From JBMORL01 sp049322335 (GTDB lineage: Bacteria; Bacteroidota; Bacteroidia; Flavobacteriales_D; UBA2798), in contig JBMORL010000065.1 of assembly GCA_049322335.1 (NCBI GenBank), forward strand, positions 1 through 14,077: a DNA stretch of 14,077 nucleotides. The letters are read 5' to 3'. Below the pieces are notes generated by a model. That model had not been told where the DNA came from and searched no databases. It was given only the letters and a program-made list of their open reading frames with translations. The position numbers and the translations under genes are program-made. Below are positions 1-5,459 of this stretch, one piece after another; position 1 is the first letter of the stretch, and each line of letters begins with the position of its first letter.

Positions 1-19
1 CAAAAACAAACGTATCCGG

Positions 20-97
20 GTTTAACCCCGATGAAACGCAGTTTCCATCGGCCTTTGGCAAATTTTTCATTGCCCCAATGAAAAATTTGGGTTAAAC
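20..97. repeat. Nested inverted repeats forming a possible branched (cloverleaf-like) structure
   Basis: An outer perfect 9-bp stem pairs 20-28 with 89-97. Inside it are two further hairpins. The first pairs 29-37 with 41-50, with one bulged base and a 3-nt loop. The second pairs 60-72 with 76-88, a perfect 13 bp with a 3-nt loop. The 51-59 linker (gcctttggc) could itself form a tiny 3-bp hairpin. On the plus strand the outer stem is followed at once by six T (98-103), as at an intrinsic terminator. It may therefore end a plus-strand gene that lies left of the window and converges on dnaK, or it may be a small structured RNA or a mobile palindromic repeat. The pairings are seen directly; the function is inferred. 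Confidence 0.55.
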
Positions 98-110
98 TTT
101 TTTCGGGTTT

Positions 111-144
111 AAAAAAAAACGCCCCCGGATATTTCCGGAGGCGC
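111..144 (-). terminator. Intrinsic terminator downstream of dnaK
   Basis: Read on the minus strand, a GC-rich hairpin pairs 134-143 with 120-129, with one mismatch and a 4-nt loop. A run of nine T follows (111-119). This is the classic layout of a rho-independent terminator. It lies about 165 bases past the dnaK stop, so it probably ends the dnaK transcript and would place the minisatellite inside the 3' untranslated region. Confidence 0.8.
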
Positions 145-222
145 TTTCAACCAAAAACCAATAAATGAAAACTACTTATCTGTTTGCTGTTTGTCTTTCG
201 TCTGGTATCTGACATCTCCTGG

Positions 223-306
223 TCTCACTACTCATATCTCACTACTCATATCTCAGTACTCAAATCTCACTACTCATATCTCAGTACTCAAATCTCACTA
301 CTCATC
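223..306. repeat. 14-bp minisatellite, six units, built from 7-bp half units
   Basis: Six head-to-tail 14-bp units begin at 223, 237, 251, 265, 279 and 293. The plus-strand unit is tctcactactcata, with a variant tctcagtactcaaa at units 3 and 5. On the minus strand each unit splits into two heptads that share TGAG (TGAGTAG, TGAGATA, TGAGTAC, TGAGATT). The array starts one base after the dnaK stop codon and lies before its terminator, so it is probably transcribed. There are no spacers, so it is not a CRISPR array. Its function is unknown. Confidence 0.9.
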
Positions 307-307
307 A

Positions 308-2209
308 CTACTTCTTATCCTTTACCTCTTCAAAATCCACATCGGTCACTTCTTCGTCTTTGCCACCGGTGTTATTTTGTTGAGCATTTTGTCCTCCGTT
401 TTGTGCGCCTGCCTGTGCATACATATCCTGTGCGGCAGCCTGGAACACGTTAGTGAGGTTGGCAGAAGCCGTTTCGCATCCGGCCACATCTTTTGCAGCG
501 TATGCTTTTTTCAGTTCTTCCAGTGCGCTATCAATCGGAGCTTTTTTATCAGCGGGAATTTTGTCTCCGAATTCTTTTAATTGTTTTTCCGTTTGGAAGA
601 TCAGGCTGTCGGCTTTGTTAAGGGTTTCGATCGTTTCTTTTTCTTTTTTATCGGCATCGGCATTCGCTTCTGCTTCTTTTTTCATACGATCGATTTCTTC
701 TTTACTCAAACCGGAGCTGGCTTCAATTCTTATTTTTTGTTCTTTTCCTGTTGCTTTGTCTTTTGCAGCCACATTCAGAATTCCGTTGGCATCGATATCG
801 AAAATTACTTCGATCTGCGGAACACCTCTCGGGGCAGGCGGAATTCCATCGAGGTTAAATTGCCCGATGGTGCGGTTATCTTTCGCCATGGGACGTTCAC
901 CCTGCAATACGTGAATGGTTACTGAAGGCTGGTTGTCGCTGGCGGTTGAAAATGTTTCTGTTTTTTTGGAAGGAATAGTGGTATTTGCTTCGATGAGTTT
1001 GGTAAATACTCCGCCCATAGTTTCAATTCCCAGTGAAAGCGGGGTAACATCCAGCAGCAACACATCTTTTACTTCACCGGTTAAAACCGCACCTTGTATG
1101 GCAGCACCTACAGCTACTACTTCATCCGGGTTAACGCCTTTTGATGGTTCTTTGCCGAAGAATTTTTTAACGGCTTCCTGGATAGCAGGAATACGTGTTG
1201 AACCACCCACAAGAATTACTTCGTCAATATCACTTGTTGAAAGGTTGGCATTTTTCAGTGCACTTCTGCAGGGTTCTATTGTACGTTGAATGAGTGAGTC
1301 GGCCAGTTGTTCGAATTTTGCACGCGATAATTGTTTAACGAGGAATTTCGGAACATTATTTACCATGGTAATGTAAGGCAGGTTGATTTCTGTATTCATT
1401 CCGGTAGACAATTCGATCTTGGCTCTTTCAGCAGCGTCTTTCAAACGTTGCAGGGCGATAGGATCTTTTCTCAGATCAACACCCTCTTCACTTTTGAATT
1501 CATCAGCCAGCCAGTCGATGATCACCTGGTCGAAATCATCACCACCGAGGTGTGTATCGCCATCAGTTGATTTTACTTCAAACACACCGTCACCGAGTTC
1601 GAGTACGGATACGTCATGTGTTCCTCCACCGCAGTCAAACACTACGATTTTCATGTCTTTGTTTTTCTTGTCCAAACCATAGGCAAGAGCAGCAGCGGTA
1701 GGTTCGTTGATGATCCTGCGCACTTTCAGTCCTGCAATTTCACCGGCTTCTTTAGTGGCCTGGCGTTGCGAGTCATTGAAATAAGCAGGAACGGTAATGA
1801 CAGCTTCGGTAACTTCATGCCCGAGATAATCTTCTGCCGTTTTTTTCATTTTTTGAAGAATGATGGCAGAAATTTCCTGCGGAGTATAAAGGCGGTCGTT
1901 GATTTTTACTCTCGGGGTATTATTTTCTCCGCGGTTTACATCATAAGGAACACGTGAAACTTCTTTCGAAACCTCATCATATTTATTCCCCATAAACCGT
2001 TTGATGGAGTAGATAGTATTTTTCGGATTGGTGATAGCCTGTCTTTTGGCAGGATCACCAATTTTACGCTCTCCGTTATCTATAAATCCTACGATAGAAG
2101 GAGTAGTATTTTTCCCTTCGCTGTTAGGTATCACCACCGGTTGATTCCCTTCCATTACGGCCACACACGAGTTGGTGGTTCCTAAGTCGATTCCGATTAT
2201 TTTTCCCAT
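308..2209 (-). CDS. dnaK: Molecular chaperone DnaK (Hsp70)
   Basis: This is the cytosolic Hsp70 chaperone. It uses ATP to bind and release unfolded segments of client proteins, working with DnaJ and GrpE, neither of which is adjacent here. The 633-residue product is full length for the family. The ATPase domain opens with IDLGTTNS (7-14) and carries the second phosphate loop FDCGGGTHD (191-199) and the adenosine motif VGGSTRIP (334-341). The interdomain linker DVLLLDVTPLSLG lies at 382-394. The substrate-binding domain and helical lid follow, then an Asn/Gln/Gly-rich stretch and the acidic end EEVTDVDFEEV. The phosphate loop has Cys and His where E. coli DnaK has Leu and Phe, which may be a lineage variant. 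The chosen ATG has AAGGA-like purines about 14 bases upstream. A palindrome lies just before it, and a terminator and minisatellite follow it. Confidence 0.98.
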   Translation of the reverse strand: MGKIIGIDLGTTNSCVAVMEGNQPVVIPNSEGKNTTPSIVGFIDNGERKIGDPAKRQAITNPKNTIYSIKRFMGNKYDEVSKEVSRVPYDVNRGENNTPRVKINDRLYTPQEISAIILQKMKKTAEDYLGHEVTEAVITVPAYFNDSQRQATKEAGEIAGLKVRRIINEPTAAALAYGLDKKNKDMKIVVFDCGGGTHDVSVLELGDGVFEVKSTDGDTHLGGDDFDQVIIDWLADEFKSEEGVDLRKDPIALQRLKDAAERAKIELSTGMNTEINLPYITMVNNVPKFLVKQLSRAKFEQLADSLIQRTIEPCRSALKNANLSTSDIDEVILVGGSTRIPAIQEAVKKFFGKEPSKGVNPDEVVAVGAAIQGAVLTGEVKDVLLLDVTPLSLGIETMGGVFTKLIEANTTIPSKKTETFSTASDNQPSVTIHVLQGERPMAKDNRTIGQFNLDGIPPAPRGVPQIEVIFDIDANGILNVAAKDKATGKEQKIRIEASSGLSKEEIDRMKKEAEANADADKKEKETIETLNKADSLIFQTEKQLKEFGDKIPADKKAPIDSALEELKKAYAAKDVAGCETASANLTNVFQAAAQDMYAQAGAQNGGQNAQQNNTGGKDEEVTDVDFEEVKDKK

Positions 2210-2226
2210 GACATTAATTTTTCCTT

Positions 2227-2241
2227 TCTATTGTCAATAGA
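2227..2241. promoter_or_regulatory. Perfect 15-bp palindrome upstream of dnaK
   Basis: The bases tctattg-t-caataga form a perfect inverted repeat around a single central base, 18 to 32 bases before the dnaK start codon. The position suits an operator or a small leader hairpin. It does not match the CIRCE element bound by HrcA, which is TTAGCACTC-N9-GAGTGCTAA. I see no clear TAnnTTTG promoter element for dnaK in this spacer. The regulatory role is a guess from position and symmetry. Confidence 0.35.
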
Positions 2242-2270
2242 TATGCCACCCGGAAAAAAGGGAAAAACAT

Positions 2271-2298
2271 GGCAAAAATGGCAGGCTTTTTACTGCCA
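2271..2298 (-). terminator. Probable terminator of the lipoprotein gene
   Basis: On the minus strand a 6-bp stem TGGCAG/CTGCCA (2293-2298 with 2279-2284) encloses an 8-nt loop. Its 3' arm runs into a TTTTT tract (2274-2278). It sits 34 bases past the lipoprotein stop and before dnaK, the expected place to separate the two minus-strand genes. The stem is short, so it may be inefficient. Confidence 0.45.
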
Positions 2299-2331
2299 GA
2301 GCAAAAAATTCAGGACAGATTTACTGTTTGG

Positions 2332-3399
2332 TCAGGGGCAGAAGAAAGAATAGGATCCATACACCAAAGAATCGGCACAAAAGCCTAACTGGTAGGTGTA
2401 TTGTCCCTGCGCAAGTTCTTTCAGCGAATTTTCGTGAAGGATCTTGTTTTTGATAGATTTGGAATAGCGGCTGGCAAAAATACCTATGGTAGAAGGGTCT
2501 GCGCCATCATCTGTAAGGTTAGTGAAGCTCGGTTTTTCCTGAATAAGCCCGGTGGAAGGAGCATTCACGTCCATATAAGTAGCCAGATCTTCGTTGGCGC
2601 CAACAATAATAATATCTACAGCTCTTGGCACACGTTTTAAAACAGCCGCATCAATCGGAACCTGCTTTTGCACCTGGCTGAAAAAGCCTTCCCCGCTGAT
2701 CACGGCATCTACATTTTCTCCGCCAGAAGTAGATATAGCGGTATGAGAAGCAATTTTCCACTTTATTACTTTTTTAGTGGTGTCGGTGGCCGTATATTCA
2801 TCAAAACGAAACTGGATCCATGTATCAAATTTTCTTCCGTTTTCAGAGGTGCTGAAATCAACGGTATAATCCTGGTATGTGTTTAATTGAGCACCGGAAA
2901 GATTGATTTTGAATACCGGGTTGGATACTATATTATTCACGGCAACATTTTTCACCAGGTTGGTGCTTCCGCTTACCATTTTTTTGCCTTCATTAATGTT
3001 GAGGTTAAGCCGGTATTCACTGTCCTGGTCGAGATTGGAAGCAGTAAAATAATACACCGTTTGATCAGGATAATAAAAGAGTCCTGAATCTTTATTGCTG
3101 ATGGTGGTGTCGTTAAGATAAAACGTTTGCTGAAGCGTGCCATTTAACCATCTTTCAACAGTTCCCTCCACTTTGGTATATTCAGAAGAATCTTTTACCG
3201 CAGCATAATCATAGGCATTTCCATTACCTAAAAATGATTTATTTACCTTGATATAATGAATGGTTTCACTTTGGTCAAGCAAGCCGTAAACTATGGTATA
3301 CTCCTGGTAAGGGGCAATAATATCAAAATCTGTTGAGCAGCTTCCCAACATAAAAAGGGAGGCGACAAAGGCAATGCTTTTTTTCATTTTTATCATCAT
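2332..3399 (-). CDS. Putative lipoprotein of unknown function
   Basis: The 355-residue product begins with a basic n-region, a hydrophobic core and a lipobox LGSC with the lipidated Cys at residue 21, followed by STDFD. It should be exported and anchored in a membrane as a lipoprotein. The mature part is rich in beta-prone, Thr/Ser/Asn/Tyr-containing sequence without obvious catalytic motifs, and it ends with two Cys (341 and 354) that could form a disulfide. The overall plan resembles the DUF4249-type lipoproteins of Bacteroidota, but I cannot confirm membership. Three in-frame ATG codons are possible (3399, 3396 and 3387). The last gives the standard MKKS signal-peptide start and leaves a more comfortable leader after the predicted promoter. 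It is transcribed away from panB and is followed by a weak terminator before dnaK. Confidence 0.85.
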   Translation of the reverse strand: MMIKMKKSIAFVASLFMLGSCSTDFDIIAPYQEYTIVYGLLDQSETIHYIKVNKSFLGNGNAYDYAAVKDSSEYTKVEGTVERWLNGTLQQTFYLNDTTISNKDSGLFYYPDQTVYYFTASNLDQDSEYRLNLNINEGKKMVSGSTNLVKNVAVNNIVSNPVFKINLSGAQLNTYQDYTVDFSTSENGRKFDTWIQFRFDEYTATDTTKKVIKWKIASHTAISTSGGENVDAVISGEGFFSQVQKQVPIDAAVLKRVPRAVDIIIVGANEDLATYMDVNAPSTGLIQEKPSFTNLTDDGADPSTIGIFASRYSKSIKNKILHENSLKELAQGQYTYQLGFCADSLVYGSYSFFCP

Positions 3400-3410
3400 T
3401 CTCGGAGAGC

Positions 3411-3418
3411 CAAAGGTA
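3411..3418 (-). promoter_or_regulatory. Bacteroidota -7 promoter element (TACCTTTG) for the lipoprotein gene
   Basis: The minus strand reads TACCTTTG, a full match to the TAnnTTTG element known for the primary sigma factor of this phylum. It lies 11 bases before the first possible ATG and 23 before the third, which favours the later start. I see no convincing TTG -33 element at the usual distance. Confidence 0.45.
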
Positions 3419-3527
3419 GGATTTATTTACAAGTATCCCTTACCGTTCACTCGCTGAAAATGTGCGCTGGTGTAATAATAGCCACCGAAGTTAGCCCGGC
3501 CTCAACGGCAGTAAGGGTTAATTTCCT

Positions 3528-3535
3528 TAGTTTTG
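3528..3535 (+). promoter_or_regulatory. Bacteroidota -7 promoter element (TAGTTTTG) for panB
   Basis: The bases tagttttg match TAnnTTTG in full and end 16 bases before the panB ATG, so the leader would be about 10 bases. The -33 TTG element is not evident. Together with the minus-strand element at 3411-3418 this makes the 152-base spacer a divergent promoter region. Confidence 0.45.
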
Positions 3536-3551
3536 TTCCAAATTCAGCTAT

Positions 3552-4370
3552 ATGTCTGTAGCCAAAAAGGAAGTAAAAAAAGTGACCACCCACGTCTTGC
3601 AGGAAATGAAGATGAGGAAGGAAAAAATCTCTATGCTTACGGCATACGATTTTTCTATGGCGCGTATTATTGACGGGGCGGGAATAGATGTCATCCTCGT
3701 GGGTGATTCTGCTTCCAATGTGATGGCCGGACACGAAACCACTTTGCCCATAACGCTCGACCAGATGATTTATCATGCCTCATCGGTAGTAAAGGCCGTA
3801 AACCGAAGCCTGATTGTGGTGGATCTTCCTTTTGGAACATACCAGGGAAATTCAAAGGAAGCGCTTAATTCGGCTATACGTATTATGAAAGAATCGGGCG
3901 CCCATTCGGTGAAGCTGGAAGGTGGAAAGGAAGTAAAAGATTCTATTGAAAGAATTTTATCGGCAGGAATTCCGGTGATGGGCCACCTGGGTTTAACTCC
4001 GCAATCCATTTATAAATTCGGGACTTACGTGGTGCGGGCACGCGAAGAGGAAGAAGCTAACCGGTTGCTGGAAGATGCAATGTTGTTGGAAAATATCGGT
4101 TGTTTTGCTGTTATACTCGAAAAAATTCCTGCTAATCTGGCGGAAAAAGTAGCCAGGGCAGTAAAAATTCCTGTTATCGGTATCGGTGCAGGAAATGGCG
4201 TTGACGGACAGGTGCTGGTGATGCATGATATGCTTGGAATAAATACGGAATTTAAACCCCGGTTTTTGCGCAGGTATGCCAACCTGGATGAAACAATTGG
4301 CAGTGCGGTGAAACAATATATCTCTGATGTAAAAAGCCGTTCGTTTCCCAATGAAAAGGAACAATACTGA
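3552..4370 (+). CDS. panB: 3-methyl-2-oxobutanoate hydroxymethyltransferase (ketopantoate hydroxymethyltransferase)
   Basis: PanB makes ketopantoate from 2-oxoisovalerate using 5,10-methylenetetrahydrofolate, the first committed step toward pantothenate and coenzyme A in the cytosol. The 272-residue length is typical. The TIM-barrel signatures are all present: LTAYDFSMA (29-37), LVGDSASNV (49-57), VVDLPFGTY (89-97), VKLEGG (120-125), GHLGLTPQS (144-152) and VIGIGAG (208-214). By comparison with the E. coli enzyme, Asp52, Asp91 and Glu123 should bind magnesium, Lys121 should contact substrate, and Glu190 should be the catalytic base. A TAnnTTTG element lies just upstream. The stop codon shares one base with the start of the next gene (TGATG), which suggests translational coupling. 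panC and panD are not in the window. Confidence 0.97.
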   Translation: MSVAKKEVKKVTTHVLQEMKMRKEKISMLTAYDFSMARIIDGAGIDVILVGDSASNVMAGHETTLPITLDQMIYHASSVVKAVNRSLIVVDLPFGTYQGNSKEALNSAIRIMKESGAHSVKLEGGKEVKDSIERILSAGIPVMGHLGLTPQSIYKFGTYVVRAREEEEANRLLEDAMLLENIGCFAVILEKIPANLAEKVARAVKIPVIGIGAGNGVDGQVLVMHDMLGINTEFKPRFLRRYANLDETIGSAVKQYISDVKSRSFPNEKEQY

Positions 4371-5059
4371 TGATCTCTCCTCCCGAAGTTTTATTTGAAG
4401 ACAATCATATTATCGCGGTCAACAAAAAGCCGTCTGAAATTGTACAGGGCGATAAAACAGGTGATGTTCCGCTAAGTGAAATCGTTAAAGATTATCTGAA
4501 AAAAAAATACAACAAACCCGGTAATGTTTTTATTGGTGTCATTCATCGTATCGACCGGCCCGTAAGCGGAGTGTTGCTGCTGGCAAAAACCGGGAAAGCC
4601 TTAAGCCGCCTCAATGATGATTTCCGTGAAAAAGAAATTCAGAAAACCTATTGGGCAATAGTAAAAAATAAACCACCAAAAGAAGAAGATACTCTTGTGC
4701 ATTATCTCATAAAAGACGAACGCACCAATAAATCAAAAGCATTTGATAAGGAAATTAAAGGAAGCAAAAGAAGCGAGTTGTATTATAAAGTAATTGCAAA
4801 AAGCGATAATTATTTTTTACTGGAAATTCAACCCAAAACCGGAAGGCATCACCAGATTCGTGTGCAGCTTTCCAAAATGGGTTGTCCTATCCGTGGCGAT
4901 ATAAAATACGGGTTCGACCGCACCAATAAAGATGCTTCCATACATCTTCATGCCCGAAAAGTGGAATTCACTCACCCGATTACCAAAACCAAAATGGTTA
5001 TCGAAGCACCGGTTCCCGTTGATAATCTTTGGAAAGCCATGGAAAATCTCGTGAATTAG
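4370..5059 (+). CDS. RluA-family RNA pseudouridine synthase (no S4 domain)
   Basis: Enzymes of this family isomerise specific uridines in rRNA or tRNA to pseudouridine in the cytosol. The 229-residue protein holds only the catalytic domain and has no N-terminal S4 RNA-binding domain, unlike RluC and RluD. The core motif HRIDRPVSG (59-67) contains the catalytic Asp62. The conserved Tyr is in QKTYWA (Tyr94). The motif KTGRHHQIRVQL (156-167) and the late IHLHARKVEFTHP block (191-203) complete the family pattern. The target base cannot be told from sequence, so I give no gene symbol. The ATG overlaps the panB stop by one base, so it is very likely co-transcribed with panB. The functional link between the two is not obvious. 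Confidence 0.93.
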   Translation: MISPPEVLFEDNHIIAVNKKPSEIVQGDKTGDVPLSEIVKDYLKKKYNKPGNVFIGVIHRIDRPVSGVLLLAKTGKALSRLNDDFREKEIQKTYWAIVKNKPPKEEDTLVHYLIKDERTNKSKAFDKEIKGSKRSELYYKVIAKSDNYFLLEIQPKTGRHHQIRVQLSKMGCPIRGDIKYGFDRTNKDASIHLHARKVEFTHPITKTKMVIEAPVPVDNLWKAMENLVN

Positions 5060-5181
5060 AGAGATGTTCAATCAGTTTTTTTCTGTCTCGTTCCCGTCCC
5101 CGGAGCATTACTACCAATGCTGACGGATTATCGGTCAAAACCCTTCGTCAGAAACCTGTACTCTTGAATTATATGGCACAG

Positions 5182-5208
5182 ACGGACGCATAAAAAGCCG
5201 TTTTTTTT
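5182..5208 (+). terminator. Weak terminator-like structure after the panB operon
   Basis: A 4-bp stem acgg/ccgt (5182-5185 with 5198-5201) runs into eight T (5201-5208). The stem is too short to be convincing, but the T-run sits about 140 bases past the pseudouridine synthase stop and no better candidate is visible before recQ. Confidence 0.25.
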
Positions 5209-5377
5209 CAACAGTTTCCTTTTTTACTATACATCGGGAAGCTCTAAAAGCTGGGTTAGTGGTATTTATCCTTCACAGGCCCGGAATGCCTTCTATCCGC
5301 GGCAGCCTGTTTCTGACCTGATTTTATCGGTAAAAATCGTTAAATCGTAGAAAAGGGGGTAAAAAGTGTCTATTTGC

Positions 5378-5410
5378 TTGCGGTTTAAATTTTTTTTTAT
5401 AGTATATTAG
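5378..5410 (+). promoter_or_regulatory. Candidate recQ promoter
   Basis: A TTG at 5378-5380 is separated by 22 bases from tatattag (5403-5410), which matches TAnnTTTG at all but one fixed position. The spacing fits the -33/-7 architecture of Bacteroidota. The leader to the recQ ATG would be about 43 bases. Confidence 0.4.
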
Positions 5411-5459
5411 TAGTATAGATTAAAAACACACCTAAAAAGTAAAAGGATAAGGCAAGGAA

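Larger units (their letters stand above)
5060..5459. other. 400-base spacer between the pseudouridine synthase gene and recQ, no gene recognised
   Basis: I found no convincing coding frame; the longest open stretches are short, without start-site support or recognisable motifs. It holds two adjacent overlapping small hairpins (5104-5109 with 5116-5121, and 5120-5125 with 5146-5151). It also has a weak terminator-like structure at 5182-5208 and a probable recQ promoter at 5378-5410. The right part is AT-rich. Confidence 0.6.

Noticed and set aside
13..131. 8-bp inverted repeat linking 13-20 with 124-131 as a separate structure
   Set aside because: It competes with the stronger dnaK terminator hairpin and may be chance in this GC-rich motif; noted only as an alternative pairing.
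223..306. Possible CRISPR array
   Set aside because: The units are only 14 bp, contiguous without spacers, and no cas genes are present.
184..580. Plus-strand open frames over the minisatellite and the dnaK 3' end
   Set aside because: They are low-complexity translations of the 14-bp repeat running antisense into dnaK, with no family resemblance.
2197..2214. Five-codon minus-strand mini frame (ATG at 2214) overlapping the dnaK start
   Set aside because: It could in principle act as a leader peptide, but an overlap this short arises easily by chance and nothing else supports it.
3437..3517. Distant 7-bp inverted repeat (cccttac/gtaaggg) in the divergent promoter region
   Set aside because: It is short and widely separated, and expected by chance over this distance.
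5063..5310. Possible degraded gene or insertion-sequence remnant in the spacer before recQ
   Set aside because: Translations in the plus frames I read gave short segments with no recognisable transposase or other motif, and no terminal inverted repeats or target duplications were seen.
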